Positions 24,089 through 33,109 of a stretch of 63,048 nt of DNA are shown piece by piece. This DNA is from Mobilicoccus sp032100225 (GTDB lineage Bacteria; Actinomycetota; Actinomycetes; Actinomycetales; Dermatophilaceae): contig DAMDJY010000001.1 in NCBI GenBank assembly GCA_032100225.1, positions 1 through 63,048 on the forward strand. Direction: 5' to 3'. The translations under genes were made by a program, and so were the position numbers. Each line of letters starts with the position of its first letter. Position 1 is the first letter of the stretch. The notes beneath the pieces were generated by a model, which saw only the letters and a list, made by a program, of their open reading frames with translations, did no database searches and had not been told where the DNA came from.

Positions 24089-26200
24089 GTGTCAGCCCAG
24101 ATCACCGTGTCAGTCGCCGGGAGCGAGCGATCGGTGCCGGCGGGCACGACGGCCGCCGACCTGTTCGAGAACGAACGCCGCATCGTGGTGGCGCGCGTCG
24201 GTGGAGAGCTCAAGGACCTCACCTACGAACTCGCCGACGGTGACGCCGTGGAGGGTGTCGACATCGCCTCCCCCGACGGTCTGGACGTGCTGCGTCACTC
24301 CTGCACGCACGTGATGGCGCAGGCCGTGCAGCAGATGCGCCCGGGTGCCAAGCTCGGCATCGGCCCCTACATCCGCGACGGGTTCTACTACGACTTCGAC
24401 GTCGAGGAGCCGTTCACCCCCGAGGACCTCAAAGCCCTCGAGAAGGCGATGCAGAAGATCGTCAACGAGGGGCAGCGCTTCGAGCGCCGCGTCGTCAGCG
24501 CCGACGAGGCCCTGGCCGAGCTCAAGGACGAGCCGTACAAGTGCGAGCTCATCGGGCTGGCGCACGGGCCGGGCTCCGGTGGGGCCGAGGCCGGCTCGGA
24601 GTCCTCCAACGAGAACCTCGAGTCCAACGCCGAGGGGGCCTCCGTCGAGGTCGGTGGCGGCGAGATCACCATCTACGACAACATCCGCAAGGACGGCACC
24701 CGCGCCTGGGGCGACCTGTGCCGCGGTCCGCACATCCCCACCACCAAGCTCATCGCCAACGGGTTCAAGGTCATGCGCAGCTCTGCGGCCTACTGGCGCG
24801 GCGACCAGGCCAACGCGCAGCTCCAGCGTGTGTACGGCACCGCGTGGGCGAGCAAGGACGACCTCAAGGCGTACCTCACCCGCCTCGAAGAGGCCGAGAA
24901 GCGCGACCACCGCAAGCTCGGTGTCGAGCTCGACCTGTACTCGTTCCCCGACGAGATCGGCTCCGGGCTGCCCGTGTTCCACCCCAAGGGCGGCATCATC
25001 AAGCGCGCCATGGAGGACTACGTCCGCGCCCGCCACATCGACGAGGGCTTTCTCTACGTCGGCACCCCGCACATCGCCAAGGAGAACCTGTTCCACACCT
25101 CCGGGCACCTGCCGTACTACGCGGAGACGATGTTCCCCCCGATGCACGTCGACGAGGAGCGCAACGCCGCCGGTGAGGTGACCAAGGCCGGCCAGGAGTA
25201 CTACCTCAAGGCCATGAACTGCCCGATGCACAACCTCATCTACCGCAGCCGTGGCCGCAGCTACCGCGACCTGCCGATGCGGTTGTTCGAGTTCGGCTCG
25301 GTGTACCGGTACGAGAAGTCGGGCGTCATCCACGGCCTCACCCGCGTGCGTGGGTTCGCGCAGGACGACTCGCACAGCTACGTGACCAAGGAGCAGGCGG
25401 GCGCCGAGATCAAGCACCTGCTCGACTTCGTGCTCGGGCTCCTGCGTGACTTCGGTCTCGACGACTTCTACCTCGAGCTGTCGACCCGCGCCACGACCGG
25501 CCCCAAGGCGAGCAAGTTCATCGGCTCCGACGAGGACTGGGAAGAAGCGACTCGCATCCTCGAAGAGGTCTGCACCTCGACCGGTCTCGAGCTTGTTCCC
25601 GACCCGGGCGGCGCCGCCTACTACGGACCCAAGGTCAGCGTTCAGGCGCGTGACGCCATCGGCCGTACCTGGCAGATGAGCACGATCCAGTACGACTTCA
25701 ACCAGCCCGAGCGCTTCGAGCTGGAGTACCAGGCCTCCGACGGCTCGCGTCAGCGCCCGGTGATGATCCACTCGGCCAAGTTCGGCTCGATCGAGCGGTT
25801 CATGGGCGTGCTCGTCGAGCACTATGCCGGCGCGTTCCCGGTGTGGCTGTCTCCGGTGCAGGTCACGGGGATTCCGGTGGCCGAGGAGTACAACGACTAC
25901 ATGTACGACGTGGCCGACCAGCTCAAGGCTGCCGGCGTGCGCGTCGAGGTCGACATCTCCGACGACCGTTTTCCCAAGAAGATCCGCAACGCCAGCAAGT
26001 CCAAGGTGCCGTACGTCCTCATCGCCGGAGACGAGGACCGCGCTGCCGGGGCCGTCTCGTTCCGATACCGCGACGGTAGTCAGCGCAACGGCGTGCCGGT
26101 CGCCGAGGCGGTGGCCGAGATCGTCGCCGCGATCGAGTCCAAGGCCCAGGTGACCACCTCGCCCGAGGGCACGGCGCAGGAGTCGACCCCCGAGGCCTGA
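24089..26200 (+). CDS. thrS: Threonyl-tRNA synthetase
   Basis: This enzyme charges tRNA-Thr. The 703-residue protein has an N-terminal TGS domain (about 1-65), the editing domain starting at HSCTHVMAQAVQQ and ending at LCRGPHIPTT, the class II catalytic core with the zinc cysteine in AMNCPMH and the motif 2 region FEFGSVYRYEKSG, and a C-terminal anticodon-binding domain. A Ser/Glu/Asn-rich insert of about 20 residues sits inside the editing domain (around 170-190). GTG 24089 is the start: GAGGAG lies seven bases upstream, and the longer frame upstream has no family similarity. A hairpin terminator follows. Confidence 0.97.
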   Translation: MSAQITVSVAGSERSVPAGTTAADLFENERRIVVARVGGELKDLTYELADGDAVEGVDIASPDGLDVLRHSCTHVMAQAVQQMRPGAKLGIGPYIRDGFYYDFDVEEPFTPEDLKALEKAMQKIVNEGQRFERRVVSADEALAELKDEPYKCELIGLAHGPGSGGAEAGSESSNENLESNAEGASVEVGGGEITIYDNIRKDGTRAWGDLCRGPHIPTTKLIANGFKVMRSSAAYWRGDQANAQLQRVYGTAWASKDDLKAYLTRLEEAEKRDHRKLGVELDLYSFPDEIGSGLPVFHPKGGIIKRAMEDYVRARHIDEGFLYVGTPHIAKENLFHTSGHLPYYAETMFPPMHVDEERNAAGEVTKAGQEYYLKAMNCPMHNLIYRSRGRSYRDLPMRLFEFGSVYRYEKSGVIHGLTRVRGFAQDDSHSYVTKEQAGAEIKHLLDFVLGLLRDFGLDDFYLELSTRATTGPKASKFIGSDEDWEEATRILEEVCTSTGLELVPDPGGAAYYGPKVSVQARDAIGRTWQMSTIQYDFNQPERFELEYQASDGSRQRPVMIHSAKFGSIERFMGVLVEHYAGAFPVWLSPVQVTGIPVAEEYNDYMYDVADQLKAAGVRVEVDISDDRFPKKIRNASKSKVPYVLIAGDEDRAAGAVSFRYRDGSQRNGVPVAEAVAEIVAAIESKAQVTTSPEGTAQESTPEA

Positions 26201-26228
26201 TCTCCTCGGCGATACCCGTCGCCGGCCA

Positions 26229-26270
26229 CCGCGAGCCCCCTGCGTGAACTGTCGCGCAGGGGGCTCGCGG
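26229..26270. terminator. Terminator after thrS
   Basis: Perfect 16-base arms at 26229-26244 and 26255-26270 flank a 10-base loop, 28 bases after the thrS stop. Confidence 0.88.
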
Positions 26271-26346
26271 GCGTCCGAGGGGCGATGTCGCAGGTGAGAG
26301 GCATCGAAGAGGGCGAAATCGCGATCTGCGGTGTCACACTGACTTC

Positions 26347-26829
26347 ATGAAGCTCAAGGGCGTAGGCAACCAGCTCACCCGGGTGGCCCGGGCGGAGCCG
26401 GACGACGCCTTTCGACTGGCCGCACTGGAGATCGCGTGGAACCGCGAGCTGGGCCGGCCCGGCGAAGAGGGATTTCTCGACCGGTACACCGACGCCTGGT
26501 TGCGCGACCGTGACCGCTACCCGAGCTGGATCGCCTCCACAGTCGACGGAAATCCGTTGGGAGCGTGCACGATCGCGATCATGCGCTCCCTGCCCCGACC
26601 CGGGCGCATCCCGCGCTCGTGGGGTCATATGACCAACCTCTACGTGCGTCCCGAGGCGCGTGGCCTCGGCCTGGCCGGCCAGATCCTCGACGAGGCTCTG
26701 GCCTGGTGCGACCACGCCAATCTGCTGTGGGTCCAAGCGCTGACCAGCGACGATGCGCGGGACATGGCGGAACGTCGCGGTTTTCAGCCCTGCGGCGACC
26801 ACCTGTACCGCCGTGAGGGCCGGCCCTGA
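26347..26829 (+). CDS. GNAT-family N-acetyltransferase
   Basis: The 160-residue protein has the GNAT fold, with the acetyl-CoA-binding signature in VRPEARGLGLAGQILDEAL at about residues 103-121 and the beta-strand region HMTNLYV before it. The substrate is unknown. CACACT six bases before ATG 26347 is a possible -10, so the message may be leaderless. The gene interrupts the thrS-HIT-pgsA order seen in related genomes and converges on the damaged rocD. Confidence 0.85.
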   Translation: MKLKGVGNQLTRVARAEPDDAFRLAALEIAWNRELGRPGEEGFLDRYTDAWLRDRDRYPSWIASTVDGNPLGACTIAIMRSLPRPGRIPRSWGHMTNLYVRPEARGLGLAGQILDEALAWCDHANLLWVQALTSDDARDMAERRGFQPCGDHLYRREGRP

Positions 26830-26907
26830 GGCCGACCCTCACGGAGAGATCCACGCGGTTGAGCTGGGGAGTTGAGCCATGCGCGCCGAGTCACGCGCGT
26901 GGCGCAC

Positions 26908-27840
26908 TCAGGCAGCGGCGGACAGCACCTTCTTGAGCGTGTCGGTGATGATGCGGACCTCGTCGACGCCCACGGTCAGCGGCGGGGCGATGCGAATCGT
27001 GGAGCCGTGCGTCTCCTTGACGAGGACACCCTCCTTCGCCATCGCGAGCGCGACCTGCTTGCCGGTCATGAGCGCGGGGTCGACGTCCTCGTGGTCGCAC
27101 GCGAAGGTGCGCCCGGTGCGGCCGAGACCGGACTGGATCTCGTCGGCGATCATCAGTGTGTTGCGCTCGGTGCACAGCTCGCGCACGCCGCGCAGGAAGC
27201 CGTCCGGCGGGATGAGGACGCCGCCCTCACCCTGGATCGGCTCGAGGAGCACCGCGACGGTGTTCTCGTCGACGGCCGCGTCGAGTGCAGCGAGGTCGCC
27301 GTAGGGGACGATCGTGAAGCCGGGCGTGAATGGCCCAAAACCCTCACGGGCGACCTCGTCGGTGGAGAATCCGACGATCGTCGTCGTGCGGCCTTGGAAG
27401 TTGCCGTCCATGACGACGATGTTCGAACGGTCGGCCGACACGCCCTTGCGCATGGCGCCCCAGCGGCGGGCGACCTTGATCCCGCTCTCCACGGCCTCGG
27501 CGCCCGTGTTCATCGGCAGAACCATCTCCTTGCCACACAACCGCGCGAGGGCCGAGGCGAACCCGGCGAGGCGGTCGGTCTCGAAGGCGCGGCTGGCGAG
27601 AGTGAGTCGGTCCAACTGCTCACGCGCGACGGAGAGCAGGTGCGGGTGTCCGTGCCCGAAGTTGAGGGCTGGGTACCCGGCCAGCGCATCCAAGTAGCGG
27701 CGGCCGTCGACGTCGGTGACCCAGCAGCCCTCGCCCGAGGTCAGCACGACCGGCAGGGGGGAGTAGTTGGGGGCGATGGCGGCGTCTGCCGCGGCATCCG
27801 GTGTCGTCGGGCGGGTTGTGGCAGGGGAGGGCGCAGACTT
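26908..27840 (-). pseudogene. rocD: Ornithine aminotransferase with internal deletion and no normal start codon
   Basis: The first part is a typical ornithine--oxo-acid aminotransferase: PNYSPLPVVLTSGEGCWV, YPALNFGHGHP, LPMNTGAEAVE, GNFQGRTTT, EPIQGEGG and IADEIQSGLGRTG. After ACDHEDV the sequence jumps directly to DPALMTGKQV and the family C-terminus KETHGSTIRIAPPL. About 120-130 residues are missing, including the stretch LGKALGGG with the lysine that forms the Schiff base with PLP. The junction is in frame near 27075-27090. The 5' end is also odd: the frame is open up to the TGA at 27853-27855, but there is no ATG, GTG or TTG until GTG 27747, which is inside the conserved domain. An AGGAG at 27845-27849 is followed after four bases by AAG where a start would be expected. 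The product cannot be an active aminotransferase. Confidence 0.88.
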
Positions 27841-28139
27841 GGGGCTCCTAGGTCATCGTGCTGGGTGGGCGAGCGGATCGGTCGTCGCGAGCGGCGCCAC
27901 GGATGGTGGCGACATCGCCGCGGATCCGGGATTCGTGTGGGGTTGTCCCATCCCGGCGGCCTTACCTCCCCGCTGCGGCGCAGGGACGGCGTCAGATCTC
28001 TTGGGTCGCAAGGGTCATGACGCGCGGCCGGCCTCTGGGCCCGGCCCGCTCACCGTATCCGCCTGCGGGCGGGGCGCGTCAACCCTTGAGACGGCCGTGT
28101 GCACCTGTGAGATCGGTCGGAGCGCCTACGATGGCGAGC

Positions 28140-28712
28140 ATGCAGACGCCGGAAGCCCCTGAGGAGGCCAGCAAGTTCGCTCGGGTTCGAGACGGGTTCC
28201 AACGTCTCTGGACTCCGCACCGCATGGCCTACATCCGCAGCGGCAAGCCGCCCGCCAAACCCGGCCGCCCCTCCGCCTCCACACAGCCCCCGGAGTGTCC
28301 GTTCTGCGCCGCACGCGGCCGCAGCGACGAAGAGGGACTGATCGTGCATCGCGGGGAGCACTGTTACGTCGTGCTCAACCTCTTTCCGTACAACCCCGGC
28401 CACATGCTCGTGTGCCCCTACCGCCACGTGCCGCGCTACCTCGACCTCACCGACGAGGAGACGCTCGAGTTCACCGCCCTGACCAAGGACGCGGTGCGGG
28501 CCGTCGAGAAGGCCTCCAATCCGGCCGGATTCAACCTCGGCATGAACCAGGGAGCCGTCGCCGGTGCGGGCGTCGAAGCGCACCTGCACCAGCACGTCGT
28601 CCCCCGCTGGAGCGGCGACATGAACTTTCTGCCGATCATCGCCCAGACCAAGGCGCTGCCCGTCCTTCTCGAGGACACCCGCCAAGAGCTCATCGAGGCC
28701 TGGCCGAGCTGA
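28140..28712 (+). CDS. HIT-family hydrolase/phosphorylase (Ap4A phosphorylase-like)
   Basis: The 190-residue protein has the histidine triad in EAHLHQHVVPRW near residue 150, preceded by a PFCAA zinc-type motif and FPYNPGHMLVCPYRH. It matches the actinobacterial HIT protein that accompanies thrS and pgsA and that in mycobacteria acts as a diadenosine tetraphosphate phosphorylase. The start is placed at ATG 28140 because TACGAT at 28127-28132 is a -10 seven bases upstream; the in-frame ATG 28131 overlaps that hexamer. It converges on the EF-G-like gene across a terminator. Confidence 0.92.
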   Translation: MQTPEAPEEASKFARVRDGFQRLWTPHRMAYIRSGKPPAKPGRPSASTQPPECPFCAARGRSDEEGLIVHRGEHCYVVLNLFPYNPGHMLVCPYRHVPRYLDLTDEETLEFTALTKDAVRAVEKASNPAGFNLGMNQGAVAGAGVEAHLHQHVVPRWSGDMNFLPIIAQTKALPVLLEDTRQELIEAWPS

Positions 28713-28730
28713 GGGTTTCGCCTCACACAC

Positions 28731-28770
28731 CGACGGCGCGGATCCTGGACTCCCAGGACCCGCGCCGTCG
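28731..28770. terminator. Bidirectional terminator between the HIT and EF-G-like genes
   Basis: Arms of 18 bases at 28731-28748 and 28753-28770 pair with one mismatch around a four-base loop, between converging genes. Confidence 0.88.
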
Positions 28771-28821
28771 TCGTGTCCGCAACGTTGTGTGTCGCGACGG
28801 TGGCCTATCCGATCGACAGAC

Positions 28822-30930
28822 TCAGGCGTGAGCGGTGTGCTCGGCCACGAGGTGGGCGGGCATGAGTTCGTACCCGCTCATCGACCGCTCGAACGTGCCT
28901 GCGCCCTGAGAGACGGAGCGCAGGTCGACGGCATACCGGGTGAGCTCGGTCTGAGGCACCTCGGCGGTGACGACGGTGAAGCCCTCGCGATCGGCGGGGC
29001 CACTGCCGAGGATCCGGCCACGGCGACCACTGATGTCGGTCATGACGGCTCCGACGTGGTCGTCGGGCACGGTGACCGTGAGGGTGTCGATGGGTTCGAG
29101 CAGAGCGGTCGCGCCGTCCTGTGCGGCGGCCTCCTTGAGCGCCAACGCGCCGGCCATCTGGAACGCCGCGTCGGAGGAGTCGACCGAGTGGGCCTTGCCG
29201 TCCAGGAGTGTCACGCGGACGTCGACGACCGGGAACCCGGCGACGACACCCCGTTCGAGCTGGGCGCGGACGCCCTTCTCGACGCTGGGGATGAACTGGC
29301 GGGGGACCGCGCCTCCGACGACCTTGTCGACGAACTCGAATCCGGCGCCACGCTCCAGCGGCTCGACCTCGATGTCGCAGATCGCGTACTGGCCGTGGCC
29401 GCCGCTCTGCTTGACGTGGCGTCCCTTGGCCGCAGCCTTGGCGACGAACGTCTCACGCAGCGCCGTGCGCACCGGCACGACCTCGACCGAGACGTCGAGC
29501 TCGTCCTTGAGCCGCAACAGGACGAGGTCGAGGTGGGTCTGGCCCATGGTCCACAGGACGACCTGGCCGGTCTCGGAGTTGTGCTCGACCCGCAACGACG
29601 GGTCGCTGCCGGCCAGTCGCTGCAGCGCGCCGGGGAGCTTGTCCTCGTCACCGCGCGCCGACGGCTGAACGGCCGCGGGCAGCAGCGCGTCGGGCATCGT
29701 CCAGGGGGCGACGACGACTGGGGACTCCTTGGGGCTGAGGGTGTCGGCCACCGCCGCGCCGGGCAGCTTCTGGACGACGACGATCTCGCCGGCGATCGCG
29801 GAGTCCTTGGGGCGCAGGGTCTCGCCGAGCGGCGAGGCGAGCGGGCCGACGCGCACGTCGTCGTCGTGATCCGGGCGTCCTTCGACGTCCTTGCCGCTGA
29901 AGCTGCCGAGGTGGCCCGAGACGTGGACGACCTGATCCGGGCGCAACGTGCCCGTGAACACGCGAACGAGGGCGACGTGCCCGACGTAGGAGTCGTTGGT
30001 CGTGCGGATGACCTCGGCGACCAGGGGAGCAGACGGGTCGACCTCGATGTCGGGAGCCTCGGCGCCGCTGACGGTGTACGCCTTGGGCCGGTTGGCCTCC
30101 GTCGGCGGCGGGAAGGCCGCACCGATGAGGTGGAGCAGCACGTCGATGCCCGCGCCCGTGGAGACGCTGACCGGCACGACGGGGTGGAACGAGCCGCGTT
30201 CCACGGCCGTCAGGAGGGCCCGCTCGACGACGTCGAAGCCGATCTGCTCGCCGCCGAGGTATCGGTCGAGCAGGGTGTCGTCCTCCGCCTCGGTGATGAT
30301 GCCCTCGAGCAGGGGACCGTGGTACGTGTCGAAGAACCCGATGTGTTCGTCGGTGGTGGGCCGGACGACGCGGGTGCCACCGGCGTAGTCGTGCACCTCA
30401 CCGAGGACGAGGTCGACGATGTGCTCGAGAGCCGCGTCGCCGCCCATGACCGGCACTCCCAGCGGCATGACGCCCTCGCCGAACGCGGACTGGCAATCGG
30501 CGATGGCGGTGTCGAAATCGGCGTTGGGGGTGTCGAGCTTGGTGAGCACGACGGCGAGTGGCGCGCCCACCTCCTTGCACTCGTGCCACAGGGAACGCGT
30601 GGCTGCATCGACGCCGTCGGCTGCGGAGATGACGAACACCGCCGCATCGGCGGCGCGCAAACCGGCTCGCAGATCACCGACGAAGTCTGCGTATCCGGGG
30701 GTGTCGATGAGGTTGATCACCAGATCGCCACTGGTCACCGAGGCGACGTTCAGTCCCGTGGACCGGCCACCGTCGCGATTCGGCGGGCGATACCCGGCAG
30801 TGGTCGTCGTGACGAGGTGGTCGAACAGTCGGGTCTTGCCCGATCCGCTGGGGCCGACCAGCACGACGTTGCGCAGGGCCCTCGGGGAGGAGACGGTGGG
30901 GGAACTGGTGGAGGTGTCTTGTCTGCCCAT
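28822..30930 (-). CDS. fusA2: Elongation factor G-like GTPase (EF-G2 type)
   Basis: The 702-residue protein has the full EF-G domain order: GTPase, domain II, then domains III-V (SGGHGQYAICDIEVEPLERG; AGFPVVDVRVTLLDGKAHSVDSS; GAVMTDISGRRGRILG, each in the expected place). Its GTP site departs from true EF-G: the P-loop is GPSGSGKT, not AHIDAGKT, DTPGY is kept, and the NKxD motif reads TKLD. It therefore belongs to the EF-G-like paralogue group, whose role is poorly known, not to the essential translocase. The start is ATG 30930, divergent from pgsA. It is an insertion in the usual HIT-pgsA order. Confidence 0.88.
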   Translation of the reverse strand: MGRQDTSTSSPTVSSPRALRNVVLVGPSGSGKTRLFDHLVTTTTAGYRPPNRDGGRSTGLNVASVTSGDLVINLIDTPGYADFVGDLRAGLRAADAAVFVISAADGVDAATRSLWHECKEVGAPLAVVLTKLDTPNADFDTAIADCQSAFGEGVMPLGVPVMGGDAALEHIVDLVLGEVHDYAGGTRVVRPTTDEHIGFFDTYHGPLLEGIITEAEDDTLLDRYLGGEQIGFDVVERALLTAVERGSFHPVVPVSVSTGAGIDVLLHLIGAAFPPPTEANRPKAYTVSGAEAPDIEVDPSAPLVAEVIRTTNDSYVGHVALVRVFTGTLRPDQVVHVSGHLGSFSGKDVEGRPDHDDDVRVGPLASPLGETLRPKDSAIAGEIVVVQKLPGAAVADTLSPKESPVVVAPWTMPDALLPAAVQPSARGDEDKLPGALQRLAGSDPSLRVEHNSETGQVVLWTMGQTHLDLVLLRLKDELDVSVEVVPVRTALRETFVAKAAAKGRHVKQSGGHGQYAICDIEVEPLERGAGFEFVDKVVGGAVPRQFIPSVEKGVRAQLERGVVAGFPVVDVRVTLLDGKAHSVDSSDAAFQMAGALALKEAAAQDGATALLEPIDTLTVTVPDDHVGAVMTDISGRRGRILGSGPADREGFTVVTAEVPQTELTRYAVDLRSVSQGAGTFERSMSGYELMPAHLVAEHTAHA

Positions 30931-31039
30931 AGCTCACTGTGCCCCCGCCGAGTTGACCCCGACCGGGACTTCGGTCCTGTGCTCGCAGCCCCCCGGCCCG
31001 GAGAGGGCGCTCAGCCGCGGGCGTTAGGCTGACGCCACC

Positions 31040-31654
31040 ATGCTGAGCCGATTTGCGCAGGCGTTCGTGCGCCGCCTTCTGACCCCCCTGGCCCGACTCC
31101 TCCTCAAGATGGGGGTCGGGCCCGATGCCGTCACCGTCCTCGGCACCGTCGGCGTCGTGGCCGGCGCGTTGTGGTTCTACCCCCGTGGCGAGTTCTGGTG
31201 GGGAACCCTCGTCATCACCCTGTTCGTCTTCTCCGACACCCTCGACGGGACCATGGCCCGGCTCTCCGGGCGCACGAGCCCGTGGGGCGCCTTCCTCGAC
31301 TCGACCCTCGACCGGCTCGGTGACGCGGCGGTGTTCGGCGGAATTCTGCTGTACTTCGCCGAGCAGCCGGGTGGAGTGCCCACGGCGTGGGCGGCGCTCG
31401 CGTGCCTCGTGTTCGGGTTCATGGTCAGTTACGCGCGGGCTCGGGCCGAGGGCCTCGGGTTCGACGCCAAGGGTGGGATTGCCGAGCGCGCCGACCGCCT
31501 CGTGGTCGTCCTCGTCGCCACCGGCCTGACCGGCCTGTTCGGCTGGCCCGACATGGTGCTCACCGTGGTGCTCACGATCCTCGCGGTGGCGAGCGCCATC
31601 ACCGTCGTGCAGCGCATGGCAGCGGTCAAGTCCCAGGCTTTCCCACTCGGCTGA
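31040..31654 (+). CDS. pgsA: CDP-alcohol phosphatidyltransferase (phosphatidylinositol phosphate synthase type)
   Basis: The 204-residue membrane enzyme has the CDP-alcohol phosphotransferase signature DTLDGTMARLSGRTSPWGAFLDSTLDRLGD split over about residues 67-96 (DGxxAR...GxxxDxxxD) and five to six hydrophobic segments. By position (after the HIT gene, before pdxS) it corresponds to the mycobacterial PIP synthase, which joins CDP-diacylglycerol and inositol phosphate. TAGGCT lies nine bases before the ATG, with no Shine-Dalgarno. The acyltransferase and mannosyltransferase genes that often follow are absent: pdxS comes 84 bases later. Confidence 0.9.
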   Translation: MLSRFAQAFVRRLLTPLARLLLKMGVGPDAVTVLGTVGVVAGALWFYPRGEFWWGTLVITLFVFSDTLDGTMARLSGRTSPWGAFLDSTLDRLGDAAVFGGILLYFAEQPGGVPTAWAALACLVFGFMVSYARARAEGLGFDAKGGIAERADRLVVVLVATGLTGLFGWPDMVLTVVLTILAVASAITVVQRMAAVKSQAFPLG

Positions 31655-31738
31655 AGGGCTGCGCGCTCGCACGTAGACTGTGCGCCGCCGAGGTGCGATC
31701 CGTTGCCATCGGCCTCCCCGACCTCGAAGTGAGTCACC

Positions 31739-32671
31739 GTGACATCTGCTGACGTCTCCGCCACCGGCCAGAACGACGCCTCGACCTCCAGCACCACCGG
31801 GACCGCCCGGGTCAAGCGCGGCATGGCCGAGATGCTCAAGGGCGGCGTCATCATGGATGTCGTCACGCCCGACCAGGCCAAGATCGCCGAGGACGCCGGC
31901 GCTGTCGCCGTCATGGCGCTCGAGCGGGTCCCCGCCGACATTCGCGCCCAGGGTGGCGTGTCGCGCATGAGCGACCCCGACATGATCGACGGCATCATCG
32001 AGGCCGTCTCGATCCCCGTCATGGCCAAGGCCCGCATCGGCCACTTCGTCGAGGCGCAGGTGCTGCAGAGCCTCGGTGTCGACTACATCGACGAGTCCGA
32101 GGTGCTCACCCCGGCCGACTACAGCAACCACATCGACAAGTGGCAGTTCACCGTCCCCTTCGTCTGTGGGGCCACCAACCTGGGCGAGGCACTCCGCCGC
32201 ATCACCGAGGGTGCGGCCATGATCCGCTCCAAGGGTGAGGCCGGCACGGGCGACGTCTCCAACGCCACCACGCACATGCGCAAGATCCGCGGCGAGATCA
32301 ACCGCCTGCGCACCATGGAGCCCGACGAGCTGTACGTCGCCGCCAAGGAGCTGCAGGCGCCGTACGAGCTGGTCAAGGAGGTCGCCGAGGCAGGCAAGCT
32401 GCCCGTCGTCCTCTTCACCGCCGGTGGCATCGCCACCCCGGCCGACGCAGCGATGATGCGTCAGCTCGGCGCCGAGGGCGTGTTCGTCGGCTCCGGCATC
32501 TTCAAGTCGGGCAACCCCGCCGAGCGTGCCGCAGCCATCGTCAAGGCCGCCACGTTCTACGACGACCCCGACACCATCGCGCAGGTCAGCCGCGGACTGG
32601 GCGAGGCCATGGTCGGCATCAACGTCGAAGAGATCCCGCAGCCGCACCGCCTCGCCGAGCGCGGTTGGTGA
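31739..32671 (+). CDS. pdxS: Pyridoxal 5'-phosphate synthase subunit PdxS
   Basis: PdxS makes PLP from ribose 5-phosphate, glyceraldehyde 3-phosphate and ammonia supplied by PdxT. The 310-residue TIM-barrel protein contains RVKRGMAEMLKGGVIMDVV, the catalytic lysine in PVMAKARIGH near residue 100, and ITEGAAMIRSKGEAGTG with the second lysine. The start is GTG 31739; a GAAGTGAG lies just upstream. A first segment of about 22 residues is a low-complexity Thr/Ser tail. pdxT follows after one small gene. Confidence 0.96.
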   Translation: MTSADVSATGQNDASTSSTTGTARVKRGMAEMLKGGVIMDVVTPDQAKIAEDAGAVAVMALERVPADIRAQGGVSRMSDPDMIDGIIEAVSIPVMAKARIGHFVEAQVLQSLGVDYIDESEVLTPADYSNHIDKWQFTVPFVCGATNLGEALRRITEGAAMIRSKGEAGTGDVSNATTHMRKIRGEINRLRTMEPDELYVAAKELQAPYELVKEVAEAGKLPVVLFTAGGIATPADAAMMRQLGAEGVFVGSGIFKSGNPAERAAAIVKAATFYDDPDTIAQVSRGLGEAMVGINVEEIPQPHRLAERGW

Positions 32672-32686
32672 ATCGGGCGCACATCC

Positions 32687-32707
32687 GGCGGGTTTCGTCG
32701 ACCCGCC
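32687..32707 (+). terminator. Small hairpin after pdxS
   Basis: GGCGGGT and ACCCGCC pair perfectly around seven bases, 15 bases after the pdxS stop. A weak terminator or a pause site before the next small gene. Confidence 0.5.
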
Positions 32708-32745
32708 AGGCTGTTGTCGTCCTCATCCCTGCCGATTGAGCGGGT

Positions 32746-33072
32746 ATGAGCCAGAACGTTCTCCCCTCCACCGACCGTTTCGAATATCAGGAAATGATCG
32801 TCGGCATCGCCCACCATCGCACCGGCCCGACGAACTTTCGGCGCGTCACCACCCGCGATGGGCACAGCCTGCAGATCGGTGAGGTGCGTTCGCCGCTGGC
32901 CGCCCTCAACGAGATGGGTGACCAGGGGTGGCAGGTCGTGCGCGAGCAGCCCGTCGTGCACGAACAGCACCCGTGGGTCGTGGCCGAACTCCAGGACGAG
33001 GACGCGGACGTCGTCAGCGTCTCCAGCTCGCGTGAGTACCTGATGATCCGCCGCCGCTCGGCCGAGGACTGA
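32746..33072 (+). CDS. Small conserved-type protein of unknown function (108 residues)
   Basis: I do not recognise this protein with certainty. The segment LAALNEMGDQGWQVV and the final strand EYLMIRRR recall small DUF4177-type proteins (LNxxGxxGWxxV followed by a basic strand), so it may be of that sort. It has no signal peptide or membrane segment. The gene sits between pdxS and pdxT, which usually adjoin or are separated by other genes, and is on the same strand. ATG 32746 has no strong ribosome site. Confidence 0.6.
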   Translation: MSQNVLPSTDRFEYQEMIVGIAHHRTGPTNFRRVTTRDGHSLQIGEVRSPLAALNEMGDQGWQVVREQPVVHEQHPWVVAELQDEDADVVSVSSSREYLMIRRRSAED

Positions 33073-33109
33073 CCTCGGCCGTGCGGCGGAGGGCGTAATC
33101 TCTGCGCTC

